DNA from: Isoetes taiwanensis
Taxonomy: Eukaryota; Streptophyta; Lycopodiopsida; Isoetales; Isoetaceae
Assembly (NCBI GenBank): GCA_021234155.1
Contig: JAJEKV010000036.1
Location: 13,531,426 to 13,595,425, forward strand
Reading direction: 5' to 3'
Length of the DNA: 64,000 nucleotides
Part shown: piece by piece, positions 11,640 to 22,354 of the stretch
How the letters are laid out: every line of letters begins with the position of its first letter
How positions within the stretch are numbered: the first letter of the stretch is position 1
Notes under the pieces: generated by a model
What the model was told of the DNA's origin: nothing
Seen by the model: only the letters and a program-made list of their open reading frames with translations
The model's database searches: none
Translations under genes and position numbers: made by a program

Positions 11640-12500
11640 AGATGATGATGAGGTATTAAATTGCATTTGTTCTCTAAATACTGATACAAAACCTAATCTC
11701 AAACATTCTATGATTGTAGTTTATAGTAGAGCTGCTCAAAGATCATTCCTCAGCTCGTACAAAACATGTCCAAGTCGAAAATGGAGAATTGCAATCAATT
11801 GAGGGATGTGGAATGTTGCAGTTGCTAGAACTTGAAGGCAATATTGTGAATACTGAAGATATCTTGTGTGTTCCTACTCTAATTAAAACTCTGATCTCAG
11901 TATGCCAGTTGGTTGATCTAGGTTACAAAGTTGTCTTTGAGAAGAAACATTGTAAAATCTTTTTGGACAATAAATTAAAGTTTTTGGCAAATCGAGTGGG
12001 GAACTTGTTCCAAATGGAAAACTGTCTTATTGATGGCATAAATGTAATGATATTTTCTAATACAGAATTATGGCATAATAGACTTGCACATACACATCAC
12101 AATAATATCAAGTTCATGGCAAAAAAGGGTTTCATAGACTGCAACGTTCAAGAAGAAGAAAATTGTATATGTGAAGGTTGCATGAAGGGTAAAATCAGTA
12201 GACTGCCATTTCAGAAAGCAAAGAAAAGAGCTGAACAAGTATTTGATTTAGTCCATATTGACTTGTACGGGCCGTTAAATGTCAAAGGAAAAACTGGAAA
12301 AAGATATTTCATCTCTTTTATAGATGATTATAGCAGAAAATATAACGGATATTTTCTCATGAGGAAATCCCAAGCACTTGATACATTAAAGCTATATGTA
12401 AACGAAATGGAGAGACAAACATGAAACATACTTAAATGCTTGAGATCAGACCGAGAAGGAGAGTACCCATCACGCCAATTTAAACTATTCTGTGACTCAA
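11640..12500 (+). pseudogene. Copia element 1: protease and integrase N-terminus, truncated
   Basis: After gag a degenerate protease region (VVYSRAAQRSF in place of the usual DSGA active site) is followed by the GAG-pre-integrase block 11789-12424: ELWHNRLAHTHHNN and CICEGCMKGK give the HHCC zinc site, then LVHIDLYGPL with the first integrase aspartate and FIDDYSRK. After 12424 the frame breaks, but LRSDREGEY with the second aspartate region is still readable. Homology then stops at about 12500. The rest of integrase, reverse transcriptase, RNase H and the 3' LTR are missing. Confidence 0.85.
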
Positions 12501-12505
12501 AGGGG

Positions 12506-14580
12506 CCTTGATAGCTCTTGTATTTCCCACCATGGATTCCTTTGTTTTAGACTGATTTTTGCACAAAATTTACTTCAGAAACCATGGGAATTCCTGTTCT
12601 TTACATTTCCCTCCAAAACTTGAGGTTCTTCATGGATTTGGCACCTCATTTCAACCGCAAATCATCTGGATCAATGACATGGAGCCTCCTTGGCAAGATC
12701 GTAGCTATATGTGGATATGGATCACTGACCTGGAACAATCTTGGACCTTTGATTTTGTGTTACTTATCCTCCTTGCATTTTTAAATTCGTTCATTCTATT
12801 GTTGTTTCTTGTACTCATGCAGGTATAAATAGGTAAACAAAGCTGAGGCAGACATTGAAAGCTGAAGCAAACAAATCTGAAGTGAGATGAATCTTCTTAG
12901 GGAAAGCTGCCATGTTGCTTTTCCTCCAGACAGAATTCCAATTTGCTTATTGCTGATGACCCACATTCTCCTTCTCCTCCAAAAAGAGTAGATCTTTGAG
13001 ACCCTTCATTTCTGCCTAGAAGAAATCATGATGTTGTAGAGTATGACAGGTCTGCTATAGCTCAACATCTATTTTTTTCTATTTCAAGAGAAAGTAACAA
13101 AGCTAGGATGGATTTATTGACCAGAAAAATTTCTTCAACACTAGTATTTGTTTATCGCCATATTCATAAACCATTTGTTCTATTATTTGCAGGTTATGAG
13201 CTAGTATAGCAGGCTACAAAGAGATATTTTGGCAGAGTGGAAAGGGGGCAAATTTTTTTGCATGTTTCCTGTCTTAGTTGGCTGCTATAGTCAAGATTAG
13301 ATTCTACCCAAAAAGAGCTGCTAGTGGTATGATAATCTAGAAAATTATGTGCTGAATTTTTGATTTGGTATTTGATACTAATCAGTATACGTTATGCAGG
13401 TCTTGGAAGCTTTCAGACGCCTTGTTTCAAAAACATCTTGGTACATATTACTTAAGCATATTATACAGCCAAGAACTGACATACCATTCGTCTTCTGATT
13501 TTTGTTTTTGTTTATATTGTTTCTCCAGAGCTGGACAAAACTTTAGGTTGGCCCTATTTCCATTCAAATTAGAAGGAATCTAACATAGTTGAATGCTAGG
13601 GATATCTCTCTAAACCTGTAAAGGTGAGGATTTTTGAGGCTCAAATGTGAAATGCCCCTTTTACAAGTATTGCAATCAACCCCTTCTAATTATATTGCTT
13701 TGAGGCATAGCATTATAAACCTAGTTATTCAAGAACACCCCCTTATAAGAGGTAAGAAAGTTGATTCTAATGTACTCCAGTTGATTTGGAATTTATGCAG
13801 TTATGATGTACTCCAATTCTTTATAATTTACTACTACAGTTAATATTTATTGAGAGTTGGAATTGCTATTGCACTGATATATTTAGGATGTTTTGATGCT
13901 CTCTCAAACTTATTTGCGTAAGATAGGATCTGTCCAACAGGTATGGTAATCCTTTTTAATGTTCCAATGGTCTGAATGAATTTTTTAAATCCACAAACTA
14001 ATGCTGAGGTTCGTTTTGCAAGTTAGGATAATGACAATTTGCCAAAACGCTGGCCAATACGGGTTCAATTCTCTGAACCATAGATGCATTACAACTGTGA
14101 GTAGTTTTTCTTTTGCAATTATAGGTTTTTGCAAGTCTATTGTAGCCATACAAGGATATAGCTATCACCATAAGTCTGATAGCATGTCCATGTATAGGCC
14201 AGTAGTTGGCAATAATTCTATGCACCATTGAGGAGGTTGGACTCACACTCTTAAACTGCATCATTGGAGACAAAGTTTCACCATATAGAGGTCTGAACCC
14301 CCTTTGATTTGCAGGGTAATTGTGATCTACACGATTAAGATTTGACAAAACATGGATCAGATCTAAGTTAGGTAGCTCATAGGGCACATTCAGATATAAA
14401 AACTTCATATTTTGTCTTTAAGATCATAGATTTGTAAGCATTTTCCCCTTACGCTCACCATTCATGGGGCACCATCCAAGGGAATTGTTTTATAACCGAA
14501 CTCGAATTGGCACATGCTTGGTGGAGTCAAACCCAAGTGTTAACTTCCTCATTTATTGGTTTTGTACGCTAAAAACTATT
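12506..14580. other. No recognised gene between Copia 1 and the DIRS element
   Basis: AT-rich sequence with several GCAG-type acceptor-like sites (near 12820, 13190, 13400) and short open stretches, so it may hold an old intron-containing fragment. The longest frame, 136 codons on the minus strand at 13998-14408, matches nothing I recognise and lacks supporting signals. I cannot assign a function. Confidence 0.3.
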
Positions 14581-14617
14581 TCTAGGATGGGTCCTAAGAC
14601 ACAACAAGTGGCCGAGT
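14581..14617 (-). repeat. DIRS split repeat B2 (3' end)
   Basis: A 37-bp sequence starting TCTAGGATGGGTCCTAAGAC and matching B1 at 15298-15334 with a C/T difference at the first base. On + it directly follows CTATT of the target. Confidence 0.85.
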
Positions 14618-15137
14618 GAAGTGGTGTTCTCATTGAGCTTTGTAAAAATATTGAGTACAAATGAATCCCTCACCAGGGATAGATAAATTTGAAAATATGA
14701 ACTTTAAATGCTCCGAAACTAGACAATCATCGAGAGCATGATAAAAACTGAAGAATACAACATAAAAGAAGACGATATCAACGGACGACAATCGATGCCC
14801 AACGTCCTAGGAACAAGTACCCCCGCGACTGGCTTGTGCACTGCGAGCCCTGCCATCTGAAAAAAGGGACCTGGACAACATAACCCGTTAGAGGTCAGAA
14901 ATGAAACAGTGGCAGGACTGATGCCAGATATGATGGAAAAAACAACTCGGAGGCTGCAGAGCCACGCCGAGCGAATAGCACGGTCGACCAACCGGTACGA
15001 AGAAGAAAAAGCCAAAAGACAGAAAAGACCGGTTGGTACCGCCTCCGAGGCGACAAAGGCCACGCCGAGAATGAATAAAGAGACCAAACAAATCGTCAAG
15101 CCATGCAAACCGACTGAGAGGGAGGGGGGGGAGGGGC

Positions 15138-15334
15138 AGGAAACCAGGTAGGCGACCGTAACTAGGAGAAAAGCGCAAGGAGAACGCCGATAACCAAAGA
15201 GAAGGAAAAATGGGCTATAAAAAGGGGAAGGAGCTGAGGTGGCGTCCCCATCCAAGGAATGGCGGTTCTATTGCTAGCGCAATAGAACCGAAGCATTCCT
15301 AGGATGGGTCCTAAGACACAACAAGTGGCCGATA
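15138..15334 (-). repeat. DIRS internal junction: split repeats A2 and B1
   Basis: A2 (15138-15297) copies the 5' terminal repeat A1, and B1 (15298-15334) copies the 3' terminal repeat B2. Their fusion is what a circle junction of the element would look like. Inside A2, 15264-15289 is a perfect hairpin with 11-bp arms (GGTTCTATTGC / GCAATAGAACC) and a 4-base loop, eight bases from the junction. The same hairpin is in A1 at 23534-23559. It could be a recombinase binding site (inference). Confidence 0.85.
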
Positions 15335-16366
15335 GAAGAGGAACCTATCTTGAAGACCAAGGTGGCGAGACACAATGAGGCGCCCCTGAACGTTGGGAAG
15401 AACATAGCGCGAATGGGAGGAGGCAGAGCGCCAACGTCCATGGGAACGGACAATGTCCGAAGGGACGGAAGAAGCAGCAGCGGCGGTGGCGCCCCCCCTA
15501 CGTCCTGCATGGGTGCCAAAGGCCCGAGGCTCCAAGCCGATCAGACGCAAAGACTCAAACCACCAGGAGCGGGCAGCGGCATATGACAACGGGCGGGAGG
15601 AAACTAAGGAAGAGCGAAAGCTTTACCACCCGACGGTGGGTCAACGGTCTTAAAACCAAAGTGCATAATAAACGCGGCAAAGAACATCACCGGGCAGGAG
15701 GGAGAAAAGGTGCGAGCAATGAGGACTTCCTGACCGGCAGCAGCTTGGTCGCACTTGGATTTGCGGATAAACAACTGTACATGATCGGGAAAAAAAGAAA
15801 GATCGCGCCAATTCAGATGTAAGGCCTCCGAGATACAAAGGAAACCAGCAAAGCAGATGGTGACAAGGCATGCTTTCATAATGCCATGCCAATGGGCTTG
15901 TGACGGGGCAAGTACTGAAATGATTTGGCGAACGTGAGCCGCAGTCAATGGTAGACGCACCTGTGAAGGGCTATGGACACGTAATGCTTTGACTAAACAA
16001 GGTAGGAAGGGGCGCAGAGCAAGGAGACGGGAAGTTGACCAAGTCATGAAAAAAGGCGATAGCAGCAGACGCGATACCTATGGAATTAGGGCTGCGACGA
16101 GCAGATACCAACGAGGAGAAAAACGCGGCGACATGAAGGGAGGAGGCAGGTAGTGCTGTAATCTGCTGGGAGCTGCACCAATGACGAAAAGATAGCCAGG
16201 CGGAGGAATAACTGAGCAATGTAGACGATGCACGGGATTGGAGGACAGACACCAATGTTGAGGCAAAGAAGGGCAAAGAGGGATCGTCGAAGAAAGGTAA
16301 GATATCTGGAAAAACAAGACAAAAAACACAATAGTCAAAAAACCTAAAACAAGTCTCAACAATCAA
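15311..16366 (-). pseudogene. DIRS tyrosine recombinase (integrase), inactive
   Basis: Three minus-strand frames in order. 16366-15971 is an N-terminal core-binding domain (SRASSTLLSYSSAWLSF, HWCSSQQITALP). 16047-15604 holds the start of the catalytic domain, GFLCISEALHLNWRDL. 15589-15311 holds FGTHAGRRGGATAAA (His-x-x-Arg box) and SHGRWRS followed by SRYVLP (His/Trp and the Tyr nucleophile). The family enzyme joins the circular cDNA to the target by site-specific recombination. The first catalytic arginine, expected in GFLRISEAL, is a cysteine here (TGT for CGT), and the frames are separated by shifts. Clearly a tyrosine recombinase, clearly dead. Confidence 0.88.
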
Positions 16367-16451
16367 CCAATGTCAACCAACCTCTAAATTATCAAAATAT
16401 AACCTAGAACTAAACAAAACCAAAACTCACTAGATGAAAAACAAGAAACAT

Positions 16452-16736
16452 CTATTCAATGGAAAAATTACAACATAAGGCAAATAATGCGGCATGCCGG
16501 CGAGAGCCCGCGATGCAAGAAGAGAGTGAAGGGAGTAAGGCATGTGTGAACTCATGAAAGAAAACTGCATCGTGAACAAAGGGCTGCCAAGACGAGGAAT
16601 CAACAACAAGCAACGGCCACCAAGGTGCAGAAGGCCAAGCAAAAACAACTAGTGTAAGCCGTGCTCTGCAAAGACGGGCGTGGTGCAACACTTCGGGAAT
16701 CAAGGCAGGCGGAGGAAAGCAGTAGTTATTGAACAA
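16452..16736 (-). pseudogene. DIRS RNase H/recombinase linker segment
   Basis: The frame NNYCFPPPALIPEVL followed by HHARLCRARLTLVVF and WPSAPWWPLL is the segment that follows the RNase H domain in DIRS-order polyproteins (FPP...VPxWPxxxWWPLL pattern). Its upstream continuation, APDALSYDWH, is found at 17211-17236 on the other side of the TRIM, and FNTKDC at about 20200-20215 beyond the second insert. One domain is therefore split by two later insertions. Confidence 0.75.
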
Positions 16737-16739
16737 ATG

Positions 16740-17210
16740 TGTAACGGGCCCATGGTAGACCGCTCGAGTATTCGAACCTTGAATGTGCCTGTGGGGCGTT
16801 CCCGAGACACCGGCATAAATGGGTAGAAGTGACTACTCATAAACGTCTAGACGGTTTTGCCCAGTTGGTTAAGGGCATGTCGGTTAGGAACGTCACAGTT
16901 TGGTATCAGAGCAGGTCTCGAGTTCGAGTCTCCATGGGTGCCTATATGCATGGGTAATTTGCAAAGACTTGATAATCATTGTGACATGCTATGACATAGA
17001 CATGGTATAGCCTTGGATGCTCGAGGACGAGCATAGTTCTAGTGGGAGAGACTGTAACGGGCCCATGGTAGACCGCTCGAGTATTCGAACCTTGAATGTG
17101 CCTGTGGGGCGTTCCCGAGACACCGGCATAAATGGGTAGAAGTGACTACTCATAAACGTCTAGACGGTTTTGCCCAGTTGGTTAAGGGCATGTCGGTTAG
17201 GAACGTTACA
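16740..17210 (+). mobile_element. TRIM (terminal-repeat retrotransposon in miniature)
   Basis: Two direct 158-bp terminal repeats, 16740-16897 and 17053-17210, differ at a single base (CGTCACA versus CGTTACA) and begin TGTAACGGG and end ACA. The 155-bp interior starts with a primer-binding site (TTGGTATCAGAGC, 16899-16912) and ends with a purine-rich tract (AGTGGGAGAGA) just before the second repeat. There is no coding capacity, so it depends on another element's enzymes. No clean 5-bp target duplication is seen; the flanks read AAATG and GTGCC. It lies inside the RNase H-recombinase linker of the DIRS element. Near-identical repeats suggest a fairly recent insertion. A degraded copy of its repeat is at 62708-62790. 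Confidence 0.9.
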
Positions 17211-17245
17211 GTGCCAATCATAAGATAACGCATCAGGCGCAATCC

Positions 17246-20200
17246 GGTGAGGGGTGAAAGTGTGCTGGTGGGTAGCAAAAAAACGCGACCCCAGCACCAG
17301 CACCAGCACCCAAAATACATTTTTTCCCACCCGTCATACATTTTTTTCCCACCCTTCACCTATATAGTACCACCTATATTCTGCCCGTCTATTCGTCTAG
17401 CCGGTACCCGTTTATACAATCATTACCTGTTTGCCGCCCCCAGTAATGAAAGCGACCCCTGCAATCTGGAACCACTAGACAAACGAACGAACTTTCGAAT
17501 TTGTGTTTTTCCAAATCTCTCTTCCCCAACTTTCTCTACTCCGGCCAAGCAACCCGCGAATTTATGCTTCGGTTTCCACTTTATACAAACAGATCAACCA
17601 TGGTAAAGAAGGTGATTGATCCGCCCCGCTCAAGCGATGAATTCCAACGGAACCCATTATCCCGGTAAGCAAAAAGCAACAAAACAAAATTTCAATGGGT
17701 TTAGGGTTCAACCTTCGTTAATTCGATTTTCTTGCATTCTTCCGGCCGGAAGAAACGTTCCCTTAAGACCGGACCTAGCTGATTGCCGAACCAAGAAGAC
17801 TTCCATGCGTATGCAGTGCAAAAACGAAGCGTTCATCCCTCTCAATTTCGAGCAGACCTCATTTCACGCGGAGTACAATGAAGTTTGGGATACCAACGGG
17901 GGTCATTCCCCGCAAAACTTCCATTGACAAGGTGAGGCCGGGCGAACCTAAGAAGCTCTAATAGAGCTTCGAGCAAAATATACCCGGACGGGTTGAAGAA
18001 ACGAGAGAAGTTAGAAAGACAAGATCATACCTATTTGCATTCAATAAGCGCCTCGAGCAAAGCAGGGATCCACGAAGTTCAAGGTTAATTGGGCAGCAGC
18101 GGCAAAGAAAGAGTAGAGCCTACGCAACAAGGTTAAAAGTGAACCGGCAAGCGGTGCTCCGGCAAAGCGAGGCGAGGGCCAGCAAATCTCGGCAAACCAC
18201 GGCACACGAAAGCATAGCGAAAGGCCGGTTCGGGAATCGGTATTAAATTAGAAGGGAGGCGTCCATTAGGAGCTTTGTTGCCGCAGGCCCAACGGCTTTA
18301 CGCGGCTTATGGGGAGAACATATCACGCCTGAAGTCCTATGCAAAGATTTGCGAGAAAACCCTAGACACGCAGCCAAGTTGATTTAGTCTCCAAGAAGGA
18401 GCTAGTTGTCCAGTCCCGTGCTAAGGGAGCTTTCTTCTTGGCTTCGAGAGAGAAATTGCGTAAAATTAAAGACAACATCTCACGCCTTCAAGCGAATACA
18501 GTCCTCCCCGATGCTTGGTGCCTCTGGCCGAGCCATTTCGAGCTTGGAGAGAGAGAAAGACATGGCGAGTACATGCTCAAAGCCCTTGTTGAAATGGGGG
18601 TGGCCCAATAGATGAGGGGATAGTTCAACAGTGGCCACTATAGCTGCCGAGGTTGCAAACACCGGCGTGCAACTTGCAAAAGCCAAGCGGATTCTACGAA
18701 TCTCAACAAAGCTTAGGGAACTTACAAGGAGAGTCGGGCCACTTGTGAGCATCTATCCCGTGACATTCAAAGTTGCCAATTGGAGATGAGGAGCGATGCT
18801 CCACATGCGGGCCTGGCATTCGAGGATGATTACACCCTAAGTCCGAAGGCTGAAATGTGGCCACGCGTATATCATGTCACCGCCCGAGTTTGCTTATGGA
18901 GAAGACACTACTTGCCTCGAATGCTTCGAGAAACAGTTCCAAAGAGGCTTAGTGGAGGAATTGGGGAAGACAAAAGCAGAACCCTTACATCTTTGGGCAA
19001 AGACACAAACAAATAGTTGAGACAATTGACCTAGATGAGGTGGTAGCTACAACTCCGGATATCAACAGAAAAGGAAGCATGTCAAAACACCTCTTAGTAA
19101 AAGGACCCCCTGACACAAGTCTACAAGGACTTCGAACTCCACAAGCAAGAAATCGACCAAAAAGGTACACGTTTGTTTCTGAGGTGGGTACATTAGAAGC
19201 GCAGAGGCGATTGAACGAAGACGAGGCAAGCGGTCGGCGACACATTGCGGCAGACCGAAGCATCGTGCAAAAAGACACCAACACGGTCCAAAGCGATTCC
19301 AAGGAGTTCGGCGATCTTTGAGAAATACAATATAGTTCCAAATTCTGCAGCAACCTCTACAAAGGCCTCCTCTAACACTGTTGATGCAGGGGCAGACAAG
19401 GATGTTGAAGACCCGAATATAGTGGATAAGCAGGTGAACAAGGTTGTGAGCCGAATCACAAGGCTCACAAGGTCCAGGACCAAAAAGGTCCTGGAGCCCG
19501 AGAGTGAGGGTGAGTCAGATGATTCGGTTGATGAGGATGTGCCTATAGACGTGGCACTAGGAAAAAAAACAGCTGTCTAATGTAATTTATATGTACTCGT
19601 TTCAGGGCCAATTTTGTTTGCACAAGACTTGGCAAAACGATCCCGATTAAAAGGTTTTTTGTGTAATACCATAATATATGTTTTTTCCCCATTGTGTCCT
19701 TGTAAAATTTGTTTCGAAGTTTCAACCTAGGGATCAATATGCATTTGCATGCGTAAGAAGAAAGGCACCACAAGTGGTGCTTACTGAATCTGAGGCTGAA
19801 GATAGTGAGAGAACCCAGACAGATAATGAAGAAACCAAAGTGCAAAAACAAACTCTTACATATAAAAGGTGCAATCCAATATTTAAGTTCAAGCAGTTAT
19901 TTTACTTGTCTTATTTCACTTGGCATAATGTCCTGCCAGTTTCAGTTGGTAATTGTAGCACCACTTTTGATTTTGCAGGAGACCAAGGACCCTAAGCCAC
20001 CACTTGGTACGGGTTACTGATAGCCAGGAAACACCCATACATTGGGGACAGGGAGATACTAGTAAGGATGTATCTAGCTATGGCTATCAGCACTCTCCAT
20101 CACCTGGTAGCAAAGATAAACCAGAGTCCAGCAGGTCGCAGCAACTTCCAGCACGTCCAGATAGCACTTCCCAGCACAGTCCAGCACAGACAAGCACGAT
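17246..20200 (+). mobile_element. 2.96-kb gene-like insertion with 9-bp target duplication, possibly MULE-type
   Basis: The flanking 9-mers GCGCAATCC (17237-17245) and GCACAATCC (20201-20209) differ at one base. DIRS coding sequence resumes on each side, so the boundaries are well placed. A 9-bp duplication is typical of Mutator-like elements, but I see no terminal inverted repeats. Both ends carry CCAGCAC-type subterminal repeats. There is no transposase. The interior holds promoter-like and exon-like sequence, which would fit a non-TIR gene-carrying MULE (inference). Confidence 0.6.
17361..17931 (+). other. Putative two-exon start of an unrecognised gene inside the insertion
   Basis: A TATA-like sequence (TATATAGTA, 17361) is followed about 240 bases later by ATG at 17600. 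Exon 1 (17600-17664) ends at a GTAAGC donor. Exon 2 (17817-17931) starts after TATGCAG and can end at GTGAGG. Joining them keeps an open frame: 65 + 115 nt, exactly 60 codons. The product begins MVKKVIDPPRSSDEF and is Ser/Arg/Lys-rich. Further open pieces follow (about 18480-18610, 18890-19015, 19030-19320, 19380-19580 and 19740-19860). The last two are acidic (EPESEGESDDSVDED; TESEAEDSERTQTDNEET). I recognise no family. Confidence 0.4.
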
Positions 20201-21085
20201 GCACAATCCTTAGTATTGAAGACTGGCAGCAAGGCATTAGAAGGGCTAGCAAAACGATCCACATGATGAGGGCCCCAGCGCGCCTCCAAGAGATGAAAAA
20301 CAGAGGGGGATAAGGAAAACTCATCAAAGGCCCGGATTTTTGAAAGATAATCAGCCCACTCATTCTCCAATCGTGGAACCCATACCGGCTCCAACTGAAT
20401 ATGATACTGATAGTAAAAAATTAGTACTTCTAGAAGCAAAAAATGAAGTGTTGGAGATCGTGAACCACCACTCTGTAATAGAAAAAACACATTCTAGTTA
20501 TCCCCGCGAGCTATGACGCGGGATGCAGCCAGTAACGGAGCACACCGCTGCAAGATCTGAAAAAGAGCAAAGAGTTCGCGTCAAGTGGAAGATTGGAGGC
20601 GATCATCTGCAGAGAAAACACCAGAGAAGGAGAGAAGCTGAGAACCGGGACGTGAAAGCCAGCCGCCCCATCCCTCATCGCTAGCATCAAAACCCAAGGT
20701 AGATTTGAGCACAGTGGGGGGCCAAACAAGGGCTCTGTCGAAATGACGGATAACAGTCTCCCAAAGCTGGATTTCCTGTGACGCAAGAGGGGACAAAGGA
20801 GAGGGGTATACCCAAAGGTCAAAGATCACGTAAATCGGAATGGAGGCCCCAAGTCAAGGCAAAGACACATATGGCCCGTGACTAGGCACGTAGACCGGAT
20901 AAAACCAAGAAACCGCAATATGGCGAGGTGGTGACATACTGGGAGGCTAACAGGGTAGAACAAAGAGATAAAACCCGCTCCTTTTTAGCCTGAGAAATGT
21001 GAAAGAAACCCTCCTGTGCATCAACTATGAAGCCTAAAAAGATTGTGCGGTGTGAGAGACGAAAAACAACACTTTTCCATGCCAA
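20074..21085 (-). pseudogene. DIRS RNase H domain
   Basis: Minus-strand frames hold, in order, TIFLGFIVDAQEG (end of RT), FDASDEGWGGWLSR (RNase H with its first acidic residue), WVPRLENEWADYLSK (WVP...N..AD box with a late catalytic Asp), and WGPHHVDRFASPSNALLPVFN, a DIRS-specific block. RNase H removes the RNA template after cDNA synthesis. Frame changes occur between the blocks. The protein is cut at FNTKDC by the 17246-20200 insertion. Confidence 0.85.
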
Positions 21086-21118
21086 GAGAAAACCGGCCGC
21101 CGCGAAGTCGGAATGACG

Positions 21119-21877
21119 CTAACTGAGAGACTCCGTGGAGGGACCGCATAGAAACAAAAAAATATCATCGACATAGGGCAAACAACTAATACCCCGACCT
21201 CGCCAAAACCGAACTAACTGCCTAACTAATTTGGTAAAGACAAAGGGAGCGGAAGCAAGACCAAATGGGAGGACATTAAAGACGAAAAAACGACCTTCAA
21301 GCTCAAAACCCAAAAAGTGCGTGAGGAGGCCAAATAGAGACATGGTGATAACCGCACTTAAGGTCGACCGCAAAAGAGAAAAATCATTAGGGAGACATAA
21401 ATGTGAAAGCAGCTCAAGAGACTCATATCGAAGGAAGGGATTGTCAAGAAAGAGTTCAAACATCGTGAAGTCAAGGATAAGGCGAAAACTTGTTTATGCC
21501 TTTGGGGACAACACCCAAGGGGAACAAAAAGAAAGGGCAAGAGAGGACAGGGGACGCAGACCCGACGCAAAAAGATCGAAACGGCCGAAAGCGGCAAAGT
21601 CTAGGTGGGCGCATTAAAAAGAGTGATTTGGGGAGGAAAAAATAAATGATGGACGAAAGATGACCAAGGGAGGCGATAACCAAACCGGATCCAATGCAAA
21701 ACCCGGCCGCGAGGAAACGATAGATCGCCCGAAAAGGAAAAGCGGGTCAAGGCGATTTAGGACCACAGAAGCAGAAGCCAAATCATCAGCAGGGGAGGGG
21801 TCGACGCCAGGTGATTGGAGCACATTCTGAAAAACCGGGTACAAGCCGTAAGTTATGTTGCCAAAAAGAAAAAACAA
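21119..21877 (-). pseudogene. DIRS reverse transcriptase, frameshifted
   Basis: Motif A is readable as VDLKCGYHHVSIWPP near 21345-21370 on the minus strand, in a different frame from the 21463-21119 ORF. That ORF continues with LGFELEGRFFVFNVLPFGLASA and the catalytic YVDDIFLF at about 21160-21190. Upstream frames (21877-21614, 21683-21471) carry the fingers region, including FPLGVVPK. The pattern (fVLPFGLxSAPxxFTK, YVDD) matches DIRS and related reverse transcriptases rather than LINE or Copia ones. Confidence 0.88.
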
Positions 21878-22354
21878 ACCAAGTTAGTCGCGTGGATAAC
21901 CGTGGACAAGACAAAAAACCCCAAAGTTAACACAAACACAATGATCACCACAAAGCATAAACCCAAAGAAACTAGACGACAAACATCCAACTACAATGTG
22001 GAGTAAGACAATTAACATCCTACTATACTTAACAACCAGGAACCCATCTAATTTGTAAGCAAAAAACTCAACATTTCCAAGAAAAATTAGACAAGGAAAA
22101 ACAACCACAGCCGCCTGATAGCACATAACTTAATTCACTCAAGTCTATATCACACGAAACATAACAATTCTTAAAAAAGGACCAAAATTGTATTAAAGTC
22201 GAGAATCCATGACAACAGGGGAAAATATGCAAGGGCGAACTAAGATTCAAGGGCCGGGACGAGGAAAAAACGGAGCCGGGGCCGGCACCAAAGGATCCGG
22301 GGGTGGAACCAAAGGCGGGGGGAGCAAATGGTTTATTAGAGCGAAATGGCACGT

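Noticed and set aside
13998-14408. 136-codon minus-strand ORF
   Set aside because: No motif, no signals and no second copy; the surrounding DNA is AT-rich with stops. Not supported as a gene.
16899-16912. Primer-binding site as evidence of a full LTR retrotransposon in the DIRS element
   Set aside because: It is enclosed by two 158-bp repeats only 155 bp apart with no coding room; explained by the TRIM.
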